From the NCBI GenBank assembly GCA_965261105.1, contig CBDHCM010000006.1:4340001-4404000 (forward strand): a DNA stretch of 64,000 nt. The letters run 5' to 3'. Position 1 is the first letter of the stretch. The number at the start of each line of letters is the position of its first letter. This document shows, piece after piece, positions 8,381 to 16,567 of the stretch. Both the position numbers and the translations under genes were made by a program. The notes beneath the pieces were generated by a model. That model saw only the letters and a program-made list of their open reading frames with translations, had not been told where the DNA came from and searched no databases. This DNA is from Aldehydirespirator sp965261105. Its GTDB lineage: Bacteria > Actinomycetota > Acidimicrobiia > Acidimicrobiales > Aldehydirespiratoraceae.

Positions 8381-9727
8381 ATGACGCGGGTAGCTGTCAT
8401 CGGCGCCGGGCCGTGCGGAATGGCACAGCTGCACGCCTTCGCCGGCGACTCGGAGGCGGGCAGCCCGTCCGCCCCCGAAATTGTCTGCTATGAGAAACAG
8501 GACGACTGGGGCGGGCTCTGGAACTACAGCTGGCGCACCGGACTCGACGAGCACGGCGAGCCCTGCCACGCCAGCATGTACCGCTACTTGTGGTCGAACG
8601 GACCCAAGGAGTGCCTGGAGTTTGCCGACTACGGATTCGAGGAGCACTTCGGCAAGCCGGTGGCGTCGTTCCCGCCCCGCGAAGTCCTCTACGACTACAT
8701 CCTGGGCCGAGCCGAGCGCAGCGGCTTCCGCGATCAGGTCCGCTTCAACCATTCCGTGCGCCGCATCAGCCGCTCCGCCGACGGCAGCGGCTTCACGGTC
8801 ATCGCCCACGACCTCGCCAACGACACCGACAAGAGCGAGGACTTCGACCACGTGGTCGTAGCCTCCGGGCACTTCTCCACGCCCAACATGCCCCACTACC
8901 CGGGCTACGAGACCTTCGGCGGCACGCTGATGCACGCCCACGACTTCCGCGACGCGGTGCAGTTCGCCGATCGCGACGTGGTCGTGATCGGTTCGAGCTA
9001 CTCGGCCGAGGACATCGCCTCGCAGCTCTGGAAGTACGGAGCCCGCTCGGTGGTGTGCACGTCGCGCAGCGGCCCCATGGGCTTCGACTGGCCCGATCCG
9101 ATCACCGAGAAGCCCATCCTGACCCATGTCGAGGGCCGGACCGTGCACTTCGCCGACGGCACGAACGCCGATGCGGACGCCATCATCTCCTGCACCGGGT
9201 ACCTGCACCACTTCCCGTTCATGGACGACGAACTGCGGCTGGCCACCGCCAACCGCCTGGCCGCGTCGATGCTGTACCGGGGCGTGGTGTTCCAGCCCGA
9301 GAACCGGATCCTGTACCTGGGGATGCAGGACCAGTGGTACACGTTCAACATGTTCGACGCCCAGGCCTGGTACGCCCGCGATGTGATCATGGGCCGCATC
9401 GAGCTTCCCGGCGCGAACGAGCAGGCCCGCTGGATCAGCGACTTGCAGGCCGCTGAGGACACTCTCGAGGACGACTACGGGGCCATCGACTTCCAGGGCG
9501 CCTACACCCAGGACCTGGTGGACCAGACCGACTATCCCGACTTCAACACGCCGCTGGTCAACAAGATGTTCAAGGACTGGAAGAAGCACAAGAAGCAGTC
9601 GATCATCGGCTACCGCGACCACGGGCACACCTCGCCGCTGACGGGCACGGTGGCACCGATCCATCACACCCAGTGGGAGGACGCGCTCGACGACTCGCTG
9701 GAGTCCTATCTGGCCGACTCGGCCTGA
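8381..9727 (+). CDS. tmm: Trimethylamine monooxygenase-like flavin monooxygenase (class B FMO)
   Basis: This 448-residue protein has the FAD site GAGPCG at residues 8-13 and the DDWGGLWNY and YRYLWSNGPKECLEF blocks. It also has the FMO fingerprint FGGTLMHAHDF and the NADPH-domain segment GSSYSAEDIA. These blocks match, as I recall them, bacterial Tmm from Roseobacter and Methylocella, which oxidises trimethylamine to its N-oxide with NADPH and O2. Length fits (about 450). The start at 8381 is set by a G-rich ribosome site and the immediate Rossmann strand; the frame extends upstream to 8327 without homology. Neighbouring serine-cycle and N-methylglutamate genes support a methylated-amine role. 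Other amines or sulfides remain possible substrates. Confidence 0.82.
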   Translation: MTRVAVIGAGPCGMAQLHAFAGDSEAGSPSAPEIVCYEKQDDWGGLWNYSWRTGLDEHGEPCHASMYRYLWSNGPKECLEFADYGFEEHFGKPVASFPPREVLYDYILGRAERSGFRDQVRFNHSVRRISRSADGSGFTVIAHDLANDTDKSEDFDHVVVASGHFSTPNMPHYPGYETFGGTLMHAHDFRDAVQFADRDVVVIGSSYSAEDIASQLWKYGARSVVCTSRSGPMGFDWPDPITEKPILTHVEGRTVHFADGTNADADAIISCTGYLHHFPFMDDELRLATANRLAASMLYRGVVFQPENRILYLGMQDQWYTFNMFDAQAWYARDVIMGRIELPGANEQARWISDLQAAEDTLEDDYGAIDFQGAYTQDLVDQTDYPDFNTPLVNKMFKDWKKHKKQSIIGYRDHGHTSPLTGTVAPIHHTQWEDALDDSLESYLADSA

Positions 9728-9767
9728 CGGGGCAACCACCCCATCATCAGCAACGGCCGGGGCCGAC

Positions 9768-11054
9768 ATGGATGATGTGATCATCGTCGGGGGCGGCATC
9801 GGCGGCCTCACGCTGGCCCTGATGCTGCACGAGCGGGGCGTCGGCGCCCGGGTCTACGAGGCAGCGCCTGAGATCAAGCCCATCGGGGTGGGGATCAGCC
9901 TTCTGCCCCACGCCAGCCAGGAGCTCGGCCTGCTGGGGCTCACCGACGCCTTGAGCGAGGTGGCCGTGACCACCAGGGAGTCGTGCTTCTTCAACCGGTT
10001 CGGCCAGTTCGTGTACTCCGAGCCCGTCGGGCGTCACGCCGGCTACGACTGGCCCCAGTTCCAGATCCACCGGGGCGACCTGCAGCGGGTGCTCCAGGCG
10101 GCCTACCTCGACCGGGTGGCCGGCGGCGCCGAGCGGGTGCTCACCGGACACCGCGGCGCCGAGCGGGTGCTCACCGGACACCGCTGCACCGGAGTCGGCT
10201 CCGATGCCCGGGGCGCGGTGGCCCACTTCGTCGACTCCAGCACCGGCCAGGCGCTGCCGCCGGCGAGGGGGGCGGCGGTGATCGGCTGCGACGGGATCCA
10301 TTCGGTGGTGCGGCGGCAGTTCTTTCCCGCTGAGGGCCCGCCCGTCTACTCGGGCGTGAACATGTGGCGGGGCACCACGGTGTGGGAGCCGTTCCTCAGC
10401 GGCTCCACTTACTTGCGGGCGGGCTGGCTGACGGTCGGCAAGATGGTGATCTACCCGATCCGCCACAACGTCGACGGCCGGGGCCGCCAGCTCGTCAACT
10501 GGGTGGCGGAGGTGCAGACCGACTCCTACCGCGAGCAGGACTGGAACCGCACCGGCCGCCTCGAGGACTTCTACGACGTCTTCGCCGACTGGACCTTCGA
10601 CTGGCTCGACGTGGCCGGGCTCATCCGGGGCTCGGAGGAGATCCTCGAGTATCCGATGGTCGACCGCGACCCGCTGCCCCGGTGGACCCACGGCCGGACG
10701 ACCCTGCTCGGCGATGCCGCCCACCCCATGTATCCGCGCGGCTCCAACGGCGCCGGCCAGGCCATCCTCGACGCCCGGGCGCTGGCCGACTGCCTGCAGT
10801 CGTCAGAATCGGTCCCCGAAGCCCTCCAGTCCTACGAAGACCAGCGGCTCGCAGCCACGGCTGCGGTAGTGCACGCCAGCCGGTCCGCGCCTCCCGACGT
10901 AATCCTCAAGGCGGTCCACGAGCGCAGCGGCGACCGACCCTTCGAGCGCATCGAAGACGTGATGACAGCCACCGAGATGGCGGCCCTGTCCGACAGCTAC
11001 AAGCGCGTCGCCGGCTACCACCGCGAGTCCCTCTCCGGCCGTACCCACCAATAG
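9768..11054 (+). CDS. FAD-dependent aromatic hydroxylase-like monooxygenase
   Basis: This 428-residue single-component flavoprotein of the PHBH/salicylate hydroxylase family has GGGIGGL at the N-terminus, the DG motif (AAVIGCDGIHS) midway and GDAAHPMYPRGSNGAGQAI for FAD ribityl contact. Family members hydroxylate aromatic or heteroaromatic rings with NAD(P)H. The substrate is unknown. It follows tmm by 40 bp and may be co-transcribed. A perfect in-frame tandem duplication adds a second copy of ten residues (GAERVLTGHR) about 120 residues in, between the FAD and substrate regions. The family normally has no repeat there, so a recent slippage event is likely. Confidence 0.75.
   Translation: MDDVIIVGGGIGGLTLALMLHERGVGARVYEAAPEIKPIGVGISLLPHASQELGLLGLTDALSEVAVTTRESCFFNRFGQFVYSEPVGRHAGYDWPQFQIHRGDLQRVLQAAYLDRVAGGAERVLTGHRGAERVLTGHRCTGVGSDARGAVAHFVDSSTGQALPPARGAAVIGCDGIHSVVRRQFFPAEGPPVYSGVNMWRGTTVWEPFLSGSTYLRAGWLTVGKMVIYPIRHNVDGRGRQLVNWVAEVQTDSYREQDWNRTGRLEDFYDVFADWTFDWLDVAGLIRGSEEILEYPMVDRDPLPRWTHGRTTLLGDAAHPMYPRGSNGAGQAILDARALADCLQSSESVPEALQSYEDQRLAATAAVVHASRSAPPDVILKAVHERSGDRPFERIEDVMTATEMAALSDSYKRVAGYHRESLSGRTHQ
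10123..10184 (+). repeat. 30-bp in-frame tandem duplication inside the flavin monooxygenase
   Basis: Two perfect 30-bp copies lie side by side (10124-10153 and 10154-10183), with the match extending one base on either side. Each encodes the ten residues GAERVLTGHR. There is no divergence between copies, which implies a very recent event or an assembly artefact. Confidence 0.9.
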
Positions 11055-11103
11055 CAGGTACCGATCACGAGGATTTGGAACCGTGGACGGAGCGTGGTTG
11101 GCA

Positions 11104-11211
11104 AAGAGGCCGAGCGAATAGGCCGCGGCCATGAAGATGTTCCACGGCGACGAGCGAGGCCGTGGCCCGAGCGGCCCGTGAGCGCAGGGAACAAGAGCGG
11201 GAACCACTACG
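11104..11211 (+). repeat. Dispersed intergenic repeat, copy 1
   Basis: About 108 bp downstream of the flavin monooxygenase match, by eye, the minus strand of 29872-29979 between mgsB and mgsC. Shared blocks include AGAGGCCGAGCG, ATGA, and a long core containing GAGCGAGGCCGTGGCCCGAG and GAACAAGAGCGGGAA. It does not look coding in a conserved frame. A REP/MITE-like element is possible. Confidence 0.6.
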
Positions 11212-11260
11212 CCCGGCCGCGAGGCGGTAGCGGCCCGTATGCGCGCTTACTCTAGGACGC

Positions 11261-13465
11261 ATGCGTGCCGGTTCGCTTGAGATCTCTGCGCCCCTCTACG
11301 AATTCATCGCGGTCGAGGCCCTGCCGGGAACCGGTGTGCACATCGACGAGTTCTGGAGCGCGCTGCAGTCCATCCTGACCGACCTCGGACCCCGCAACGC
11401 CGCTCTGCTGGCCCGGCGCGACGAGATGCAGGCCCAGATCGACGACTGGCACCGGGCGTCCCGCGCCGAGGGGCAGGGCCACGACGCCGAGGCCTACGCC
11501 AACTTCCTGCGCGACATCGGATACCTGCGCTACATGGACGGCTCGGTCACCGCTACCACGGCCAATGTCGATCCCGAGATCGCCGAGGTGGCCGGACCGC
11601 AGCTGGTGGTGCCCGTCGACAACGCCCGCTATGCGCTGAACGCGGCCAACGCCCGCTGGGGGAGCCTGTACGACGCTCTCTACGGGACCGACGTGATCAG
11701 CGAGGCCGAAGGCTGCAGCCGCGGCGATGCCTACAACCCGATCAGGGGCGACAGAGTCGTCGCCGCGGGGCGTGAGTTCCTCGACACCCATTTCACCCTC
11801 GACTCCGCAAGCCACGGGTGGGCTACCGGCTACTGGACGCAGGACGGCGCGCTCAGGGTACGCAGCGGGGACGGCACCGTCAGCGCGCTGCTGCGTCCCG
11901 AACAGTTCGCCGGCTACACCGGCGCCGCGGACTCGCCCACCTCGGTCCTGCTGCGCAAGAACGGCCTGCACTGCGAGCTGCGCATAGCCGGTGACCAGCC
12001 CGTGGGACGCCGCGACCACGCCGGCGTCTTCGACATCCGCCTCGAGTCTGCCATCACCGCCATCATGGACTTCGAGGACTCGGTGTCGGCAGTGGACACC
12101 GACGACAAAGTGTCGGTCTACCGCAACTGGCTCGGGCTAATGCGGGGCACGCTGGAGACCACCTTTGTGCGCAACGGCACAGCCGTGAACCGGTCGCTGC
12201 ACGGCGATCGCAGCTTCACCGGACCAGACGGCTCGCAGATCACGCTGCCGGGCCGCTCGCTGATGCTGGTCCGCAACGTGGGGCCCCATCTCAGCACCGA
12301 CATGGTGAGGCTCGACGGCGAGCCGGTCTACGAGACCATGGTCGACGCCATAGTGACCGCGCTGTGCGCGCTCCATGATCTGCGGGGGATGGGACGGGTG
12401 GACGGCAGGTCCATCCGCAACTCGGCGACCGGCTCGGTCTACATCGTCAAGCCCAAGATGCACGGTCCCGATGAGGTCGCCCTGGCCTGTGATCTGTTCA
12501 GCCGGGTCGAGGACGCCCTCGGCCTGGTTCAGCGCACCCTCAAGATGGGGATCATGGACGAAGAGCGCCGCACGTCGCTCGGCCTCAAGGAATGCATCTG
12601 GAGGGCCCGCGAGCGGGTCGTGTTCATCAACACCGGCTTCCTGGACCGCACCGGCGACGAGATCCACACCGACATGGAGGCCGGACCGGTGATCCCCAAG
12701 ACCGAGATGAAGACCGCGGCCTGGCTCGGCGCGTACGAGAACTCCAACGTCGACACCGGCCTGACCTGCGGCCTGCGGGGCCGCGCCCAGATCGGCAAGG
12801 GTATGTGGACCATGCCGGCCGAGATGGCGGCCATGGCCAAAGCCAAGATCCAGCATCCGATCGCGGGAGCCGGCACCGCCTGGGTGCCATCCCCCACCGC
12901 GGCGACGCTGCACGCCATGCACTACTTTCTGGTGGATGTGGCCGACCGGCAGCGCGACCTCGCCGACCGCACGCCGGCCCGCCTCTCCAGCCTCATCGAT
13001 ATCCCGGTGCTGCCAGTGGGCCGGGAACTCGGCCCGAGCGAGCTCCAGCGCGAAGTGGACAACAACGTCCAAGGCATCCTCGGATACCTGGTCCGTTGGG
13101 TGGGCCAGGGCGTGGGGTGCTCCACCGTGCCCGACATCGGTGACACCGGCCTCATGGAGGACCTGGCGACGCTGCGCATCTCCAGCCAGCACGTCGCCAA
13201 CTGGCTGCACCACGGACTCATCTCCGCCGATCAGGTGCGCGAGACGATGCATCGCATGGCCAACCTCGTCGACCAGCAGAACGCGGGCGATCCCGACTAC
13301 GAGCCCATGGCCCCGGACTATGACTCCAGCGTTCCGTTCCAGGCCGCCGTCGAACTCGTGTTCTCAGCCCGGGACGAGCCCAACGGCTACACGGAGCGGG
13401 TTCTTCGCTCCCACCGCCGAGCTGTGAAGGCCCGCTCAGCAGTCCCAGCGACTCCCGGACCCTGA
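11261..13465 (+). CDS. glcB: Malate synthase G
   Basis: This 734-residue protein has the full length of the G isoform (about 720-730). Visible blocks include IMDFEDSVSAVDTDDK, FINTGFLDRTGDEIHTDMEAG and GLRGRAQIGKGMWTMP, which hold the catalytic and magnesium-binding residues. It condenses glyoxylate with acetyl-CoA to malate. With malyl-CoA lyase and serine-glyoxylate aminotransferase nearby, the cell has several exits for glyoxylate. The ATG at 11261 lies just after a TACTCT element at 11248-11253, so the mRNA may be leaderless; no good ribosome site is seen. The preceding 206-bp gap holds the dispersed repeat. Confidence 0.92.
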   Translation: MRAGSLEISAPLYEFIAVEALPGTGVHIDEFWSALQSILTDLGPRNAALLARRDEMQAQIDDWHRASRAEGQGHDAEAYANFLRDIGYLRYMDGSVTATTANVDPEIAEVAGPQLVVPVDNARYALNAANARWGSLYDALYGTDVISEAEGCSRGDAYNPIRGDRVVAAGREFLDTHFTLDSASHGWATGYWTQDGALRVRSGDGTVSALLRPEQFAGYTGAADSPTSVLLRKNGLHCELRIAGDQPVGRRDHAGVFDIRLESAITAIMDFEDSVSAVDTDDKVSVYRNWLGLMRGTLETTFVRNGTAVNRSLHGDRSFTGPDGSQITLPGRSLMLVRNVGPHLSTDMVRLDGEPVYETMVDAIVTALCALHDLRGMGRVDGRSIRNSATGSVYIVKPKMHGPDEVALACDLFSRVEDALGLVQRTLKMGIMDEERRTSLGLKECIWRARERVVFINTGFLDRTGDEIHTDMEAGPVIPKTEMKTAAWLGAYENSNVDTGLTCGLRGRAQIGKGMWTMPAEMAAMAKAKIQHPIAGAGTAWVPSPTAATLHAMHYFLVDVADRQRDLADRTPARLSSLIDIPVLPVGRELGPSELQREVDNNVQGILGYLVRWVGQGVGCSTVPDIGDTGLMEDLATLRISSQHVANWLHHGLISADQVRETMHRMANLVDQQNAGDPDYEPMAPDYDSSVPFQAAVELVFSARDEPNGYTERVLRSHRRAVKARSAVPATPGP

Positions 13466-13506
13466 AAGCCTGCTCGGCGGCCTGAGCGCCTGTACCATCC
13501 GCAGAC

Positions 13507-14718
13507 ATGCGGACGATGCCGACCGAAGTCGACGTCATCGTGATAGGCGCGGGCGTGTCGGGGGCCAGCATCGGCTACCAGCTCGCCCGGCACTCGGACC
13601 GGCGGGTGGCGGTGGTGGACGCTCGGCCGCCCGTCGGGGGCATCTCGGGTCGGACGTTCGGACAGATCCGCCAGCACTACTCCAACGAGCTCATGGTGCG
13701 CATGGCGCTGAGAGGCTTCCACTGCATCGGCAACTGGGCGACGGAGGTGGGCTACGGCGATCCCGGCTATGTCCGGCTCGGCTACATGCTGATCGTCACC
13801 GAGAACCAGATCGACGGCTTGCGGCGCAACGTTGAACTCGGGAGGCGCCTGGGTGTCGACACCCGCTTCGTGGGGCCCGACGAGATCGCCGCGATCGAGC
13901 CGCTAGTGAACGCTGAGAGCCTCGCGGGGGGCGCCTACGAGCCGGACGGGGGCTATATCGACGTCACCAAGATGGTGTTGAGCTGGCTCGGCGCCGCCAC
14001 TGCAGCCGGCGCCGAAGTGCTCGCTCCCCTCGCGGTCGGGGAGATCTGTGTGTCCGGCGGCGCGGTGACGGGCGTGATCACAGACCGAGGAGAGATCTCG
14101 GCCCCGGTGGTGGTGGTGGCCACCGGTGCGTGGGCACGCGATCTGCTCGACCCGCTGGGTGTCCACGTGCCCATCGAGCGCCGCCGGCTGGACATGGCCA
14201 TGGTCGAGCAGCAACCGGGGAGCCGCTCGCTGCACACCTTCATCACCGACGGCAACTCCAACCTGGTCATCCGTCCCGACATGGGTCGCCGCGTCCTCGC
14301 GGTGGCCTATCCGCCCAAGATGCCCGAGGTGGACGATCCCCTGGCCGACGCCCCGCCCGACGACCACGAACACCACTCCGTGCGAATCCGCCGGGCCGTG
14401 GCCGAGCGCCTGCCGGCCATGGAAGTCGCCAGGACGGTGTGGACGACCAGCGGCGCCTACGACGTCACCCCGGACTATCACCCGATTCTGGGCTGGGCCA
14501 ACGAGATCGCAGATGTGACCGGCCTGTACCTGGCCGTCGGCTTCTCCGGCCACGGACTCAAGCTCTCGCCGTCGGTGGGTGAGATCGCGGCTTCTCATGT
14601 CCTCGGCACCGAACAGGTCGGCAGCGCCCCGCCGCTCGACACGCGGCCGATCCGACCCAGTCGGTTCGCCGACGGCGACCTCATGCATCTCACCTACGGC
14701 CCCAGCGCCCGGGCCTGA
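13507..14718 (+). CDS. FAD-dependent oxidoreductase, DAO / sarcosine oxidase beta-like
   Basis: This 403-residue protein has GAGVSGASIGYQLA for FAD binding and the DAO-family C-terminal GFSGHGLKLSPSVGEIAA. Relatives oxidise N-methyl or secondary amines such as sarcosine, dimethylglycine or N-methylglutamate, releasing formaldehyde or methylene-THF. No covalent-flavin Cys is obvious. The gene follows malate synthase by 42 bp and sits between methylated-amine genes, so an N-methyl amine substrate is a fair guess. The start at 13507 is the first ATG; a second at 13516 is equally possible. The exact substrate is not deducible. Confidence 0.75.
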   Translation: MRTMPTEVDVIVIGAGVSGASIGYQLARHSDRRVAVVDARPPVGGISGRTFGQIRQHYSNELMVRMALRGFHCIGNWATEVGYGDPGYVRLGYMLIVTENQIDGLRRNVELGRRLGVDTRFVGPDEIAAIEPLVNAESLAGGAYEPDGGYIDVTKMVLSWLGAATAAGAEVLAPLAVGEICVSGGAVTGVITDRGEISAPVVVVATGAWARDLLDPLGVHVPIERRRLDMAMVEQQPGSRSLHTFITDGNSNLVIRPDMGRRVLAVAYPPKMPEVDDPLADAPPDDHEHHSVRIRRAVAERLPAMEVARTVWTTSGAYDVTPDYHPILGWANEIADVTGLYLAVGFSGHGLKLSPSVGEIAASHVLGTEQVGSAPPLDTRPIRPSRFADGDLMHLTYGPSARA

Positions 14719-14754
14719 GGGTGGGCAGGTCTCGCAGGCTAGTGTTAAGCCGGT

Positions 14755-14922
14755 ATGCGAGTCATCCTTCTCGCAGCAAAGAATCTACAGGAGTCCGGCA
14801 TGGTGTTTGTTCTTTGTTCAATGAACGATTCAATTCGTGAGGTCTTCAAGATCAGCGGATTCAACAAGATCATTCCGATTCATAATTCACAAGCCGAGGC
14901 GCTTTCAGCGGTCAGTGCATAA
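14755..14922 (+). pseudogene. Truncated STAS-domain (anti-sigma factor antagonist) fragment
   Basis: A 55-residue frame reads MRVILLAAKNLQES, FVLCSMNDSIREVFKISGF and IIPIHNSQAEALSAV, which is the C-terminal half of a STAS domain. A stop codon lies two codons upstream of the ATG, so the N-terminal half, including the DSSGL-type phosphorylatable serine, is absent. It sits just before the PP2C phosphatase and RsbW-like kinase genes, exactly where an antagonist belongs. It is probably a remnant, although a short expressed peptide cannot be excluded. Local base composition is lower in GC than that of its neighbours. Confidence 0.65.
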
Positions 14923-14954
14923 GTGACCACTTCATTTCACGAGAGAGGACTCTA

Positions 14955-16127
14955 ATGACAATGACCGAAGCTCGGCATAAGCACAAGATTCTTGTGGTTG
15001 ACGATGAGCCAGATCTTGAACCCCTCATGCTGCAAAGGATGCGGCGATTCATAAGGACTGGAGTCTACGAGTTTGTCTTCGCCAGGGATGGCGTCGAGGC
15101 ACTTGAAGCCCTTGATATGGACCAGTCCATAGACATGGTGCTCTCTGATATCAACATGCCGAAAATGGATGGCCTGACTCTTCTTGAGAAGATACCGGGT
15201 GTAGCGCCAGACATTCGCGCGGTGATCATCTCCGCTTACGGTGACATGAAGAACATCAGAATCGCCATGAATCGGGGAGCTTTCGACTTCGTCACCAAGC
15301 CGGTCGACTTCGACGATCTCAAGTTCACGATCGATCGGACCCTTCAGCACATACGTGAATGGAAGGATGCGCTGAGCGATCGAGACAAACTCGTCGTGCT
15401 GCAGAATGAACTGAACGTGGCCAGCATGATGCAGCAATCCATTCTCCCAAACAAGTTCGCCCGCAGCGACGACTACGAACTCTTCGGCACCATGCAGCCG
15501 GCTCGCAATGTCGGTGGCGACTTCTTTGACGTGATCGGCCTTTCCGACGGCAAAGTAGGACTGGCCATCGCGGACGTCTCTGGCAAGGGCGTGCCGGCAG
15601 CACTGTTCATGATGTCGAGCCGCACGCTGCTGAAGGGCGCGGCGCTGCGCGCCGACGGACCCGGAGAGGCGCTCACCGAGGTGAACGACATCCTCAACGA
15701 GGATAACGACGCCTGCATGTTCGTCACCATGATCTACGCCGTGTACGACCCCGCCACCGGCGAGCTGACCTACGCGGACGGTGGTCACGATCCTCCGCTC
15801 GTCGTGCACGCGGACGGCAGAACCACCCAGCTGCCCGTGACCGACGGACTCGCCCTTGGTGTGCTGCCGGGATTCGACTTCCTCCAAGACTCCTACCGGC
15901 TGTCCCGAGGCGATACTGTCGTTCTGTACACCGACGGTGTTACCGAAGCGATAAACAGCGAAGAGGAACAACTCGGTCTGAGTCGATTGCGCAGGACCTT
16001 CGAGCTGAACCCACCGACGAGCGCCGAGGACGCCGGCAAGCGGGTCATGGAGCTTGTGAACGAATTCGCCGGAGACGTGCCCCAGTTCGATGACACGACC
16101 TGTCTGGTCCTGCGTCGAGAGACCTGA
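14955..16127 (+). CDS. Receiver-domain PP2C (RsbU/SpoIIE-type) phosphatase
   Basis: This 390-residue protein has a receiver domain at about 11-125, with the acidic pocket Asp16/Asp17, phospho-acceptor Asp65 (SDINMPKMDG) and TKPVD lysine. A helical linker follows, then a SpoIIE-like PP2C domain from about 165 on (NVGGDFFDVIGL, ADVSGKGVPAALFM, LYTDGVTEA, FDDTTCLVL). Such proteins dephosphorylate STAS antagonists when the receiver is phosphorylated. The histidine kinase three genes downstream is the likely phosphodonor. GAGAGAGGA precedes the ATG. The only STAS gene beside it is truncated, so the true substrate is probably elsewhere. Confidence 0.88.
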   Translation: MTMTEARHKHKILVVDDEPDLEPLMLQRMRRFIRTGVYEFVFARDGVEALEALDMDQSIDMVLSDINMPKMDGLTLLEKIPGVAPDIRAVIISAYGDMKNIRIAMNRGAFDFVTKPVDFDDLKFTIDRTLQHIREWKDALSDRDKLVVLQNELNVASMMQQSILPNKFARSDDYELFGTMQPARNVGGDFFDVIGLSDGKVGLAIADVSGKGVPAALFMMSSRTLLKGAALRADGPGEALTEVNDILNEDNDACMFVTMIYAVYDPATGELTYADGGHDPPLVVHADGRTTQLPVTDGLALGVLPGFDFLQDSYRLSRGDTVVLYTDGVTEAINSEEEQLGLSRLRRTFELNPPTSAEDAGKRVMELVNEFAGDVPQFDDTTCLVLRRET

Positions 16128-16135
16128 GTGTCGTC

Positions 16136-16567
16136 GTGCTGTTCTTGAAGGCCGACACCGGCGGCGATGTGCGACGGACCAGCTATGAGGAGCTGGCTGA
16201 CCTCGTGGCTGCGATCGAAGCGTTGGGCGAGCAGGCCGACTGGCCAGGCGACCTGACCTTCCGGGTCAGCTTGGTGATCGACGAACTGGCACAGAATGTC
16301 GTGGACTATGCATACAGCGATGCACATGGGGACGTGGAGGTAGCGGTTACGTCGCGGGACGAGACCGTCGTCATCGAGATCGTCGATGAGGGACAGCCGT
16401 TCGACCCTCTGACGGAAGCACCCGCCCCGGACTTGACGTCGCCGATCGAGGACCGGCCCATCGGCGGCTTGGGTGTTCACTTCACACGCACTCTGATGGA
16501 CGACGTCGAGTACAGCAGGGAGTCGGGAAAGAACTGTCTGAAGATTGTCGCTCGCAAGGTGAGATGA
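16136..16567 (+). CDS. RsbW-like serine kinase (HATPase_c_2)
   Basis: This 143-residue GHKL ATPase has its N-box in VIDELAQNVVDYAYSD and G-boxes in IVDEGQPFDP and GGLGVHFTRTLMD. Proteins of this size and form bind a sigma factor or phosphorylate a STAS antagonist. The start is a GTG at 16136, eight bases after the phosphatase stop; no ATG gives the full domain. Its stop overlaps the next gene's ATG by four bases. Gene order phosphatase-kinase is typical for partner-switching modules. The target sigma factor is not in this window. Confidence 0.82.
   Translation: MLFLKADTGGDVRRTSYEELADLVAAIEALGEQADWPGDLTFRVSLVIDELAQNVVDYAYSDAHGDVEVAVTSRDETVVIEIVDEGQPFDPLTEAPAPDLTSPIEDRPIGGLGVHFTRTLMDDVEYSRESGKNCLKIVARKVR

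Noticed and set aside
8330..9811. 493-codon minus-strand open frame
   Set aside because: Antisense of the Tmm-like gene, without domain signatures.
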